A stretch of 64,000 nucleotides of DNA, taken from assembly GCA_902556425.1 (NCBI GenBank), contig CACDWG010000001.1, positions 1-64,000 on the forward strand, written 5' to 3'. Both the position numbers and the translations under genes were made by a program. A model generated the notes under the pieces. That model saw only the letters and a program-made list of their open reading frames with translations. It was not told the DNA's origin and made no database searches. This DNA is from UBA4421 sp002704225 (lineage in GTDB: Bacteria > Pseudomonadota > Gammaproteobacteria > Pseudomonadales > Azotimanducaceae). Positions 26,021-34,972 of this stretch are shown here, piece by piece; the first letter of the stretch is position 1, and each line of letters starts with the position of its first letter.

Positions 26021-27910
26021 TTATTGTTGGGTCTCGTTGATCCATCGGCGAACCTTACGTTCGAGCAATGGTAAGGGCAGTGCGCCACCTCCCAGAACGA
26101 CATCATGAAAGGTCCTGATGTCGAAGTTGTCCCCAAGGGCCGCCTTGGCCTCGGCCCGCAGCTCTAAAATTTTCAGCATGCCGATTTTGTAGGTCGTCGC
26201 TTGCCCGGGCATTACGATATAGCGTTGGATTTCCGAGGTAATGCTCTCCAGCGGTTCGGGTGAATTGGCGGCGAAGTAGTCAATGGCTTCTTGTTCTGTC
26301 CAGCCCTTGGCGTGCAGGCCGGTATCCACGACCAGACGTATCGCTCGCCAGATTTCGCCGGTGAGCCGCCCGAAGTCCTGATAAGGGTCGAGATAGGTGC
26401 CTGGAATCTCTTTCGCTAAATATTCTGAATACAATCCCCAACCTTCGGAATAGGCCGTAAAGCGGGCTTGGGTGCGAAACTGCGGCACGTCATCAAGTTC
26501 CTGTGCGATGGAGATTTGCATATGGTGGCCGGGCAGACCTTCGTGATACGCGATCACCTCCAGCTGATTTTTCGGCATTGCTGTCATGTCGGACAGGTGC
26601 GCGTAGTAAATGCCAGGACGAGATCCGTCCGGCGTGCCTGGGTAGTAGTGCTGTGCTGCGCCATCACGTTCGCGAAAGGGTTCTACGCGTTTAACGACTA
26701 GGTCGGCCTGAGGCAACAAACCAAAGTAGTTGGGCAGTTGGGCTTTAATGCCATCAATCGCTGCCGTGGCGTCATCGATATAGGCCTGGCGACCCTCATC
26801 GGTATTGGGGTAGTAGTTCCACTCGCCATCGCGTACATGTTCGAAGAAGTCTTGTAGCGATCCGTCGAAGCCTACCTGATCTTTAATAGCCTCCATGTCT
26901 TTGCGCAGTCGGGCAACTTCGTCTAAACCGATTTGATGAATCTCGTCCGCGGTGAGGTCGGTGGTGGTCTGGCTGCGTAAGCGGTAGGCATAGTAGGCGG
27001 CGCCTCCGGGCTGGCTGCCGACACCTGTAGACACTTCAGGGGCGCGGTCTTTTTCATTCTCGGCCCATTGAATGATGTCCTCATAGGCGGGTTGAAGGTG
27101 GTTGATCAAGGCGTCCTTGGCCTGAGCTGTGAGTTGCTCCGCAGCGATGGAATCGATGGTTCCCGCCTCAAGAAGCGTTTTTACTTCTTGGCGCATATCG
27201 GCCCAGAGATCGCTGTCTTTCGCGGCGTTGGTGTCAAAGGGCTTGCCGGTGATGATACTCCGGGCTTGGGTAATGGTGCCGTCTAGCGCGAAGGGCGGTG
27301 AGACCACACCTTTGCCCGCCGCCTTGATCGCATTGGCGATGGCTTCCGCCATGCGGGGCTTCACCGCTCTAACCCGCTCGATGTAAGCGGTCATATCGTC
27401 GGCGTTTTCGACCCGGTGAAAGTTGATCAAGAAGGTTGGTACAAAATTTTGCACCCCGTTCATCTGCTCAAAGACCAGACCGTCATAGAAAAATGCCTTG
27501 GATTCCTGCATCCGCTGCAGTTGATAGACCCATAAATCGTAGGACAACAGCTCGTCGCCCGTCAGCTGCGAGGGGTCGAACAGCTCTTTCATTTGCGCAA
27601 CCGATGCGGTTTTCCATGCCAGTTTTTCGGCAAACGCTTCGTAGGTAAAGGCGTCTATCTCGTCGTTGCGTTCCTTGCGGCCCAAAAACGTCAATTCTAT
27701 GGGCGAAAACTGAAGTTCCGTTGCGTACTGCTCGTCCAGCCACTGGGTCAAAGTCAGTGTGCTTTTGGCACCCTCCACTGTGCCGTTTTCTGCACTTGTT
27801 TTGTCAGCGCCTTGGCTGCAAGCGGCAAGCGCGATGCCCAAGGTCAGGCCTAGGAAGGCACGCTGGGATCGATAGGCGATTGCTTTTATTGGCTTTGTTG
27901 AGTGATCCAA
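26021..27910 (-). CDS. DUF885 domain-containing lipoprotein
   Basis: 629 aa. The N-terminus is a lipoprotein signal with lipobox ALAAC (Cys31). The long alpha-helical DUF885 domain has its hallmark histidine motif AYHEGLPGHHMQ at about residues 449-460, which resembles a metallopeptidase HExxH-like centre, and a later EGWGLYSEYLAKE segment with the conserved Glu. The family is predicted to be exported zinc peptidases, but few members have been characterised. A 16-nt gap separates it from the small His/Cys gene downstream. Divergent from the CoA transferase. Confidence 0.9.
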   Translation of the reverse strand: MDHSTKPIKAIAYRSQRAFLGLTLGIALAACSQGADKTSAENGTVEGAKSTLTLTQWLDEQYATELQFSPIELTFLGRKERNDEIDAFTYEAFAEKLAWKTASVAQMKELFDPSQLTGDELLSYDLWVYQLQRMQESKAFFYDGLVFEQMNGVQNFVPTFLINFHRVENADDMTAYIERVRAVKPRMAEAIANAIKAAGKGVVSPPFALDGTITQARSIITGKPFDTNAAKDSDLWADMRQEVKTLLEAGTIDSIAAEQLTAQAKDALINHLQPAYEDIIQWAENEKDRAPEVSTGVGSQPGGAAYYAYRLRSQTTTDLTADEIHQIGLDEVARLRKDMEAIKDQVGFDGSLQDFFEHVRDGEWNYYPNTDEGRQAYIDDATAAIDGIKAQLPNYFGLLPQADLVVKRVEPFRERDGAAQHYYPGTPDGSRPGIYYAHLSDMTAMPKNQLEVIAYHEGLPGHHMQISIAQELDDVPQFRTQARFTAYSEGWGLYSEYLAKEIPGTYLDPYQDFGRLTGEIWRAIRLVVDTGLHAKGWTEQEAIDYFAANSPEPLESITSEIQRYIVMPGQATTYKIGMLKILELRAEAKAALGDNFDIRTFHDVVLGGGALPLPLLERKVRRWINETQQ

Positions 27911-28084
27911 GGTCGGTTCTCCGTTTGACTGAGTGCGGCAACGCTAAAGGTTGAACGTTAGCCCTTGTTTGCAAGTTATCAAGTACCGATTGGATGCTGC
28001 GGGTGGATTAATTGCGAAACTGTGAAACGCTTATTGCATACTTGGGGTCAAGACGGCCAAACCTTCTATGGAGACTGCAACCCC

Positions 28085-29242
28085 ATGTCCGATCCAATCG
28101 CCGACCCTGATCAACAGTCCGCTACGATACCAAATGAAGGTCCATTGAGCGGCTTTCGGGTGCTCGATTTATCTTCGGTGGTTTCCGGCCCCATGGCAGC
28201 GGTGGTGTTGGCGGATCAGGGCGCAGATGTGATCAAAATCGAGCCGCCGGGCTGGGGCGATGGTATTCGTGGGTTGGGTGCGTCACGCAATGGACTCAGC
28301 GCGATTTACGCCATGATCAATCGCAACAAGCGCTCTATCGCAATCAACTTGAAACACTCTGAAGGCCAAGCACTGGTGCGGCAGTTGGCAGCGGATGCCG
28401 ATGTCCTGCTGCAGAATTATCGGCCTGGTAAAATGGCACGGCTCGGGCTGGATTACGATGCCTTGAAAGCCGAATGCCCAAATCTTATCTATGCCTCCAT
28501 CAACGGGATGGGTGAGGTGGGTCCTTACGCTGAACAAAAAACCTATGACTACGTCATTCAGGCGCTCAGCGGGATTTTGGATGTTCAGGGCATGATGCCC
28601 GCGAACATGAATCCCTTGGAAGAAAGTGCAGATCCGGAGGAAAACAAACAGGCACTGCAAATGGTGCGTTCCATAATTTACGACAAAGTAACGGCGTTGA
28701 CGGCCGCCCAAGGCATTACCGCTGCCTTGCTGGCTAGGGAGCGCGGTGCTGGCGGTCAGCATGTTCAGTTGTCCATGCTGGACGCTGCGGTGTACTTCAA
28801 CTGGCCCGAGTTGATGTGGAACTACTCGTTCAAAGGCCAAGGTGTGCAGCATGCCGGTGACCTAGCCGACGTCTGCGGCATCAGTGAAACCGCTGATGGT
28901 GCTGTCGTTTCGGGTTACCTAGGTGCGGATTGCAGCCAATACGCGACGGATGAGCTGATGGAGCTTCTGGCCTACAACGAAATTCCCGCCGGCCGAGTGA
29001 ATACACGAGCGCAGGTCATCGATGACCCACAGGTTCAGGCAACGGGCATTCTGCAAGACATCGAGCACCCTCGCGGCGGCCCAATGCGCCAGCCGCGCAG
29101 TGCGGTACGTTTCAGCCGCAGTTCCGAGCCGCGCCTGCAGGCTTCAGCGGATCTGGGAGAACATACCGTAGAGATATTGGCAGACTTGGGTCTGACCCTC
29201 GAGCAAATGCAGGAGCTGGCCCGCCAAGGGGTGATTGCCTAG
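28085..29242 (+). CDS. family III CoA transferase (CaiB/BaiF)
   Basis: 385 aa from ATG 28085 (GGAG about 11 nt upstream). N-terminal GFRVLDLSSVVSGPMAA and the QGADVIKIEPPG motif are typical, and the putative catalytic Asp is in the segment IIYDKVTALTAAQG. The protein transfers CoA between carboxylic acids; donor and acceptor are unknown. It stands alone, convergent with the quinone-oxidoreductase gene and divergent from DUF885. One of six CoA-transferase genes in this window. Confidence 0.92.
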   Translation: MSDPIADPDQQSATIPNEGPLSGFRVLDLSSVVSGPMAAVVLADQGADVIKIEPPGWGDGIRGLGASRNGLSAIYAMINRNKRSIAINLKHSEGQALVRQLAADADVLLQNYRPGKMARLGLDYDALKAECPNLIYASINGMGEVGPYAEQKTYDYVIQALSGILDVQGMMPANMNPLEESADPEENKQALQMVRSIIYDKVTALTAAQGITAALLARERGAGGQHVQLSMLDAAVYFNWPELMWNYSFKGQGVQHAGDLADVCGISETADGAVVSGYLGADCSQYATDELMELLAYNEIPAGRVNTRAQVIDDPQVQATGILQDIEHPRGGPMRQPRSAVRFSRSSEPRLQASADLGEHTVEILADLGLTLEQMQELARQGVIA

Positions 29243-29280
29243 GGCGGCATTCATAGATTCCAACGTCTGCGTCGGTACGA

Positions 29281-30333
29281 TCAGCTGCCGTGCAGCAAGA
29301 CCATACGCCCCAGCGTGTTTCCCGCTTCCAGTTCCCGCTGTGCTTGAGCACCGTCCTCGATGGGGTACTGACGATGAATCTGCGAGCTGAACCGAGACTG
29401 GCGGATGCCCTGACAGTAGCGCTTCCAAACGTCAGCGAAATCCGTGGAGAAATAGGCATCGCTGCCCTTGATCTGAGCTCCTCGCTGAAACAGAAAGCCC
29501 AGAGACGGAATGCTCACGCTGTCGCCGGTGGTGTTGCCGCAGGTTACTAACCGTCCTTGCGGTGCAAGTGCGAACAGGGTTGGTTCCCATAGGGCTGGCC
29601 CCACATGATCGAGCACCATATTGACGCCTTGGCCCTCGGTTTGATGCATGACCCAGGCGGTCACATCGGTGTCTCGATTTGTGGTTGTCGCGGTGGCACC
29701 AAGAGCCATTGCTACGGCACACTTTTCCTCGGTGGCTGCGGTCACAAAGACTTTGGCATTTGCCGCAACCGCCAGTTGGGTAGCTGCCAGCGTGAGCGCA
29801 CTGGTCGCACCGTGTAGCAGCAGGGTTTCTCCCGCCTGCAGTTCGCCTATCCGGAACAGTGCGTGATGCGTGGTCATCCAAGCCGTGGGAAACACCGCAG
29901 CGTCGGCAAAGGATAGATCCGCGGGCAGCGGATGTACGTGATCGGCGCTCACGGCGCAGAGTTCACCGTAGCCGCCAGGATGTGTGGCCCCTAGCACCCC
30001 TAACTCGCCATAGCGTTCGCCGTGACCCGCGAAAGAGGAATGCGCTGATACACCGTGTAATGACGGATCGACGACAACGCGATCGCCGGTTTTGACTCCG
30101 CTGACGTCACGGCCGATCTCTACGACGGTGCCGGCCATATCCATGCCGGCAATCTGCGGCAGCGTGAAACCCGGCAGCGTAAACCAGCCATGGCGCTGCA
30201 CAATGTCCAGTCGATTGATCGCGGTCGCGGCGACTTGAATCAGCACATCGGCGGGTCCGATGGTAGGGTCTGGCCGGTTCTCATAGCGCAAAACTTGGGC
30301 TGCGCCATGTTCTGAATAAAAAAGTGCCTTCAT
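29281..30333 (-). CDS. zinc-independent quinone oxidoreductase-like MDR protein
   Basis: 350 aa from ATG 30333; an upstream in-frame ATG at 30387 is less likely because the family starts MKALFYSEHG. The GroES-like domain lacks the Zn-ligand cysteines, and the Rossmann region has LLHGATSAL in place of the common GAGGGVG, followed by AKVFVTAATEEK. This fits NADPH:quinone reductase-like medium-chain reductases that reduce enones or quinones. The C-terminus GRMVLLHGS is canonical. Substrate unknown. Confidence 0.88.
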   Translation of the reverse strand: MKALFYSEHGAAQVLRYENRPDPTIGPADVLIQVAATAINRLDIVQRHGWFTLPGFTLPQIAGMDMAGTVVEIGRDVSGVKTGDRVVVDPSLHGVSAHSSFAGHGERYGELGVLGATHPGGYGELCAVSADHVHPLPADLSFADAAVFPTAWMTTHHALFRIGELQAGETLLLHGATSALTLAATQLAVAANAKVFVTAATEEKCAVAMALGATATTTNRDTDVTAWVMHQTEGQGVNMVLDHVGPALWEPTLFALAPQGRLVTCGNTTGDSVSIPSLGFLFQRGAQIKGSDAYFSTDFADVWKRYCQGIRQSRFSSQIHRQYPIEDGAQAQRELEAGNTLGRMVLLHGS

Positions 30334-30422
30334 GGGTAGGGTCTTACTGACAGAGAAAGAATAAGGTGGTCTTGTAGGCGTATCCAAGCGGACAAGAGTA
30401 GCAATAAAGCGGTGGGAACAAT

Positions 30423-31430
30423 ATGAACGGACTGAATCTAGACTTCGTCACTGTCGATGTGTTTACCAAGGACACCTTTGGTGGGAACCCCCTTGCCGTG
30501 TTCTTTGCCTCAGACCGCCAGGCGGCCTCACTGACGGAGCATCAGATGCAGAGCATTGCAGCGGAAATGAATTACTCTGAGACCACCTTCGTGTTGCCCC
30601 CGGTTGATCCGGCAAACACGGCTCATATTCGCATTTTCACACCTAAGTCTGAATTGCCCTTTGCGGGGCACCCCAATGTCGGCACGGGTTTTGTGTTGGC
30701 ATCCTACCCGGAGGCAGTGCCTGTTACTGGCAAACTTGAGCTTAAAACCGATGAACGAGACGGCAGTCAGCAGCGTTTTATGCGCTTTGAAGAACAGGCA
30801 GGTTTGGTAGAGGTTGCGGTGACCCTAGACGCCTATGGCAAGGCAGAAAAGGAGAGAATTGCCGCGCCTCGGGCCTTTGAACAGCGGTCCGGGCACAGTA
30901 CGCAAGTGATGGCGAAGGCGCTTGGTTTGGATGTGGATCAGATCGCTGCGCAAAGCGCGGGATCGACGATTGTCAGCGTGGGTATTGAATTTCCTGTGGT
31001 GGAGGTGACCGACCCTGCTGCCTTGGCTGCCTAGGCTGCCTGTCAGCCTCAAATCGAGACATTCGAGCAACTCAGTCTGAATGCCTTGTCGCCGGATTCG
31101 CAGAGTGAAGACGTGGCAGAAGCGTTTTTAGTCTATGTCTACTGCCGTACGGGCTCGGGTGAGGCGCAGGGCCGTATGTTTGATCCCCTGCATGGCATTC
31201 CCGAAGATCCCGCCACGGGTAGCGCGGCGGGTGCGTTGGCTGGCCTGCTTGCGGAGCAGGATCAAGTGCAGGGCGGTGCTCGGTACACGATCTCTCAAGG
31301 CGAAGAAATGGGGCGACCGAGTCGAATAACAGTGGACGTAGTGCGCCACAAGGGGCAGATTCAGCGAACGCATATCACCGGATATTGCGTTGAGGTAATT
31401 CAGGGTAAGTTTCGGGTGCCCGGTAAATAA
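30423..31430 (+). pseudogene. PhzF family isomerase, interrupted by in-frame TAG
   Basis: The reading frame encodes a full-length PhzF-like protein of about 335 residues, broken only by TAG at 31032-31034 (after residue 203). The N-terminal half has VDVFTKDTFGGNPLAVF and the catalytic Glu in NYSETTFVLP; the second half, in the same frame, has GIPEDPATGSAAGALAGLL. The stop lies in a short tandem repeat (GGCTGCCT, A, GGCTGCCT). Removing 9 nt gives an uninterrupted frame. PhzF proteins isomerise or epimerise small metabolites. Without suppression the product would lose its second domain; a sequencing error is also possible. Confidence 0.85.
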
Positions 31431-31452
31431 CCCTTAACTCATAGGAGGCACA

Positions 31453-31902
31453 ATGGATCTGAATACGGAATACATTTGGCTGGGTATCGGCTTTGCTCTG
31501 ATTATTGCCGAGGTCACCATGGGGAATTTCATCCTGTTTTTTCTCGGCCTCGCGGCCGCCATGACGGGTCTCGCTCTGTGGTTGGGCCTGCCAGCAGGAA
31601 ACGGTATCCCTTTCATTCTGTTCGCCGGACTCGCCCTGGTGTTGCTTGTCGGCGTGCGTTCTCGCCTGAAGTTTCACTTGGTTGGAGACACGGTGCAGGG
31701 CTCTGCTGATGAAGATTTTATCGGTAAGGACGTCACCATCGTGAGTGGCTTTGACGCTGCCAGTCAGGGCCGCGGTCGGGTGAACTACCGTGGCGCCGAT
31801 TGGAATGCGCGCAGTGCTCATGCGGAAATCGCCGCAGGCGCGTTCGCCAAAATTGTCGGACGGGATGGTAATACTCTGATTGTTGAACAGGAGACGAACT
31901 GA
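31453..31902 (+). CDS. NfeD family membrane protein (short form)
   Basis: 149 aa. Two to three hydrophobic spans in the first 70 residues are followed by a C-terminal OB-fold domain (about residues 85-147) with the pattern GKDVTIVSGFDAASQGRGRVNYRGADW and a closing GNTLIVEQ. This is the short NfeD form, without the ClpP-like protease domain. The stop overlaps the start of the SPFH gene by one base, the standard NfeD-stomatin operon. It is thought to help scaffold flotillin/stomatin-like assemblies at the inner membrane. Confidence 0.92.
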   Translation: MDLNTEYIWLGIGFALIIAEVTMGNFILFFLGLAAAMTGLALWLGLPAGNGIPFILFAGLALVLLVGVRSRLKFHLVGDTVQGSADEDFIGKDVTIVSGFDAASQGRGRVNYRGADWNARSAHAEIAAGAFAKIVGRDGNTLIVEQETN

Positions 31903-32831
31903 TGGATATGAGTTTTTTTCTCGGCGTACTGCTGGCCATTGCTGTGGTCGTCATATTGCTCAAGACCGCCCGGGTTGTACCTCAGCGAGAACAGTTTGTG
32001 GTCGAGCGGTTAGGTAAGTACGCGAAAACCTTGGATGCCGGCTTTCATATTCTGGTGCCCTTCGTAGATGTGGTGGCCTACAAGCACACGTTAAAGGAAC
32101 AGACCGTCGATGTGCCTTCGCAAAGCTGTATTACGAAGGACAATATCTCGGTGGAGATTGACGGCGTCATTTATATGCAAGTCAGTGATGCCAGAGCCGC
32201 CAGCTATGGTATTCAGGACTACATGTTCGCTACCGCACAATTGGCCCAAACCACACTGCGTTCGGAAATCGGCAAAATCGAGCTGGACCGTACCTTTGAA
32301 GAGCGTGAGACCATTAACTCGCAAGTTGTGCACGCGGTGGATAGGGCGGCAGAGCCTTGGGGCGTTAAAATTCTGCGTTACGAGATCAAGGACATTGTGC
32401 CCCCAGCATCGGTGAAAGACGCTCTGGAAAAACAAATGCGTGCGGAGCGAGAGCGCCGGGCTGTGGTGGCATCTTCTGAAGGTGAACGGCAGGCGCGGAT
32501 CAATGTTTCAGAGGGCGAGCGTCAGGAAGCCATCAACCTGTCTGAAGCAGAAAAGCTCAGGCAGATAAACGAAGCGGAAGGTCGTGCCGAAGAGATACGC
32601 CTGATTGCCGAGGCAACGGCCGCCGGCGTGCGAGCGGTGGGGGCAGCGGTGAGCGAACCGGGCGGCCAAGATGCGATTAATCTGCGGGTCGCCGAGCAGT
32701 GGGTGAAGGAATTTGGCAAGTTGGCCCAGGCCAACAACACGATGATTGTGCCTGCTCAGTTGGGCGATGTGTCGACCTTGGTATCCACCGTAATGGGCAC
32801 CATGGGCAATATCCAAAAATCCGATAGCTAG
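31902..32831 (+). CDS. SPFH domain protein (paraslipin/QmcA-like)
   Basis: 309 aa. An N-terminal membrane anchor (about residues 3-20) is followed by the SPFH/PHB domain, with REQFVVERLGKYAKTL, DAGFHILVPF and the IKDIVPPASVKDALEKQM segment. A charged coiled coil with repeats of ASEGERQARINVSEGER type runs from about residue 180 to 235. These proteins oligomerise at the inner membrane and modulate proteases or membrane domains. Coupled to NfeD by a 1-nt overlap. Its stop overlaps the convergent DUF2805 stop through a shared CTAG. Confidence 0.93.
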   Translation: MDMSFFLGVLLAIAVVVILLKTARVVPQREQFVVERLGKYAKTLDAGFHILVPFVDVVAYKHTLKEQTVDVPSQSCITKDNISVEIDGVIYMQVSDARAASYGIQDYMFATAQLAQTTLRSEIGKIELDRTFEERETINSQVVHAVDRAAEPWGVKILRYEIKDIVPPASVKDALEKQMRAERERRAVVASSEGERQARINVSEGERQEAINLSEAEKLRQINEAEGRAEEIRLIAEATAAGVRAVGAAVSEPGGQDAINLRVAEQWVKEFGKLAQANNTMIVPAQLGDVSTLVSTVMGTMGNIQKSDS

Positions 32832-33103
32832 CGGTTTGCCTTGTTGTGGGTACTCGACTGATGTCGTGATACCCCCGGCTGGCGCAGACCTGCGTGCTTG
32901 GTTTTGCGCCCGCTCACTCGGGCGCGCCACCGCCGAAAAGCGCCGGCGGATACGTTGCGCCGCATAACCTGAATGACGTCAGGCTCACCAATACCAAACT
33001 GGGTTTTGATCGCTTCAAACGGCGTACGGTCTTCCCAAGCCATTTCAATGATGCGACTGATGTCCGATGCGGATAGAGCGCAATCGGTTGCTGTCTGTTT
33101 CAT
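32828..33103 (-). CDS. DUF2805 (TIGR03643) small protein
   Basis: 91 aa. The conserved family block is clear: a DISRIIEMAWEDRTPFEAIK start, GIGEPDVIQVMRRN and a basic RRWRARVSGRKTKH end. The first 65 residues look like a compact helix-turn-helix-like unit with a basic tail, so nucleic-acid binding is possible, but the family has no established function. A GGAATC-poor upstream region gives no strong ribosome site; the start at 33103 matches the family length. Convergent with the SPFH gene. Confidence 0.87.
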   Translation of the reverse strand: MKQTATDCALSASDISRIIEMAWEDRTPFEAIKTQFGIGEPDVIQVMRRNVSAGAFRRWRARVSGRKTKHAGLRQPGVSRHQSSTHNKANR

Positions 33104-33197
33104 GGTGATTCCAACGAGCGATGCTAGCTTCGGGCGATTCAGTTAGTGAGCGGAAGAGACAACAATACTGCATCAGCCTGTATGCAAACCGTCAACG

Positions 33198-33653
33198 TCA
33201 GCCGGCAAGCCATAACACGGCAGCCAACGATCCCGAGAGCATAATGGTGAGGTTGATTCGCAAAGGCAGATACCAGTTGGGTAATTCGTTGCTGTCCCGC
33301 CAGTGCCATTCAAACGCCAACAGCAGCCATAGCCCGGTGATGAGGCAGACGCCTCCATACAACGTTGGGATCAGCAGGGCGCAGCCGGTTGTCAGGGAGG
33401 GCGCAACCCCAACAATCAGTCGCAGGGTGGCATTGGTGTCAGGTGGATTCTCCATATCCCCTCGAACCGCGAGCCCCCACTGAAGGCCCCCTAGAAACGA
33501 GAAGATCACTCCAACGTAGAGTGTCGCAACATCCGTCAATTGAGTCGTCAGTTGGGGCCAGCCCCAGATGCCGAATAACAAAGCCAGCATTGGCAGTAGG
33601 CCCGCATAGCCCAGCAGTTGGGGAATTCTCGGATTAATCTTCAGTGCAGGCAT
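33198..33653 (-). CDS. DUF3429 integral membrane protein
   Basis: 151 aa with about five hydrophobic spans. Family marks are the PQLLGYAGLLPMLA start, FSFLGGLQWGLA in the middle and a late WYLPLRINLTI. Proteins of this family occur widely in Proteobacteria with unknown role. It begins 9 nt downstream of the lptF stop, so it may be co-transcribed with lptF, but that alone does not assign it to lipopolysaccharide export. Confidence 0.87.
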   Translation of the reverse strand: MPALKINPRIPQLLGYAGLLPMLALLFGIWGWPQLTTQLTDVATLYVGVIFSFLGGLQWGLAVRGDMENPPDTNATLRLIVGVAPSLTTGCALLIPTLYGGVCLITGLWLLLAFEWHWRDSNELPNWYLPLRINLTIMLSGSLAAVLWLAG

Positions 33654-33662
33654 GACAGTCCT

Positions 33663-34745
33663 TTAGCGCGCGGCGGGCATTGCGAGCTTACGTAGCCCCA
33701 CGGCGGCGTAGACACCAACAGCCAGGTGTACTGGCCAAAGGCCAAACGCGCCGGGTAAGAAACCTTCTTCGATGAGCCAACGATTGAAGACCAGTGCGAG
33801 GTAGTAGCTCAGCATCCAAACCATGCCGGTAGCGAGTCGGGCGTAGGGACCTTGTCTGGGCTGAACGGTGGCGTTGGCTATCGCGAGGAGCGCAAGAATC
33901 ACGCAGAAAATCGGTAATCCCAACCGCCAATGCAGTTCCGCTTGATGGGCTGGCGTGCTTCCAAGGCTGCTAGTATCCAATGATTCGATGTCCGTGACTT
34001 GCTCGAGTACCGGGTCGCTGTCGATGCTGATATCAAGGCGTTCAAAAGACATCACGTCAAAATTTGAAGCGCCGGACTTTCCTACGTAGCGCCGGCCATT
34101 CTCTAAAGTCAGCGTTTGTCTGCCATCCGCATCGGGGGGGCTGCGCTGTCCTCGTTCCGCCCAAACCGACATCTGGCTGCCGTCGGGTAACTGCCGCTGA
34201 ATAAAAACATTGAGAATGGTTTGGTCGTCATCATCCAACGCGTTGCTATACGTCACCTGATCACCGTCATTTTCAATACGAAAAATGCCTGGCTGCAAAG
34301 CGCTGAGGCCAATGCGCTTTTGCAGTTCCACCAGTTCTTTTTCAAGCGCGTATTTGGCGGAGGGGGTGACGGACAGCGAGGCGGTACCCACCAGCCCGGT
34401 GATTAGGATGATTCCGGGCATCAGCCAAGCCAGCAGAATTTTGGTGCTCATGCCGCCACTGCGCAGTACGGCCATTTCTTGGCTGGAATAGAGTCGACCC
34501 AATCCCATTAACAGTGCGATATAGAGCGCAAAGGGTAGAACAAGCTGTATCAATTCCGGCATACGTAATAGCACGATGTAGAACACACGGTTAGCGGGGA
34601 TGTTGCCGGCTGCGGCTTTTTCCAAGAACTGGATGAGTTTGTCGCCCAAGGCGATGGACAGCAAAATGGCCAGGGCGGCGAGAAAAATACCGAGCACTTG
34701 ACGATTGATGTAGCGAGCGCCCACGGGGACGAAGAACCAGCGCAT
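33663..34745 (-). CDS. lptF: LPS export ABC transporter permease LptF
   Basis: 360 aa, close to E. coli LptF in length. N-terminal span with VLGIFLAALAILLSI, the GNIPANRVFYIVLLRMPELIQLVLPF segment, and LYSSQEMAVLRSGGMS (coupling helix to LptB) are LptF-like. A periplasmic beta-jellyroll follows, then AELHWRLGLPIF and NATVQPRQGPYARL before the last spans. It works with LptG and LptB2 to extract lipopolysaccharide from the inner membrane. lptG, its usual neighbour, is not in the window. Confidence 0.88.
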   Translation of the reverse strand: MRWFFVPVGARYINRQVLGIFLAALAILLSIALGDKLIQFLEKAAAGNIPANRVFYIVLLRMPELIQLVLPFALYIALLMGLGRLYSSQEMAVLRSGGMSTKILLAWLMPGIILITGLVGTASLSVTPSAKYALEKELVELQKRIGLSALQPGIFRIENDGDQVTYSNALDDDDQTILNVFIQRQLPDGSQMSVWAERGQRSPPDADGRQTLTLENGRRYVGKSGASNFDVMSFERLDISIDSDPVLEQVTDIESLDTSSLGSTPAHQAELHWRLGLPIFCVILALLAIANATVQPRQGPYARLATGMVWMLSYYLALVFNRWLIEEGFLPGAFGLWPVHLAVGVYAAVGLRKLAMPAAR

Positions 34746-34910
34746 TGGAAAGACCTTCCCAGGAAATCAGTGCAACGAGTGTGCACGGTTATGCCGGTGG
34801 AGCAAAGTTCTCACTTGGTTTCCTGTTAGGCGCGCTGGTCGGCCCGAGGATTATTGGATGTGCTCCCTAGGCATCAAGCCGCTTCAGAGGCACAATATCG
34901 CTTTCCATAA

Positions 34911-34924
34911 ATCGCAAATGCGAT
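34911..34924. other. inverted repeat in the metY leader
   Basis: ATCGCA-AA-TGCGAT, a perfect 6-bp inverted repeat about 50 nt upstream of the metY start. The position suits an operator half-site pair or the first stem of a leader RNA. No known regulator motif recognised. Confidence 0.35.
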
Positions 34925-34932
34925 TCATGTCT

Positions 34933-34947
34933 CCACCCGTCGGGTGG
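34933..34947 (+). promoter_or_regulatory. leader hairpin just upstream of metY
   Basis: CCACCC-GTC-GGGTGG, a 6-bp stem with a 3-nt loop, followed by GCAATCTAAGGAGC that holds the metY ribosome site. A stem this close to the site could influence initiation. I compared it by eye with SAM-I, SAM-II, SAM-V, SAH and SAM/SAH riboswitch consensus elements and could not match any. Confidence 0.4.
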
Positions 34948-34972
34948 CAATCTAAGGAGCATAGGCAAGGCC

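Noticed and set aside
31032..31034. TAG read as pyrrolysine or as programmed readthrough in phzF
   Set aside because: TAG is used as an ordinary stop elsewhere in the window, and the tandem duplication offers a simpler explanation.
34773..34972. SAM riboswitch upstream of metY
   Set aside because: The leader hairpins did not match any SAM, SAH or SAM/SAH consensus element that I could recall. It is retained only as a candidate structured leader.
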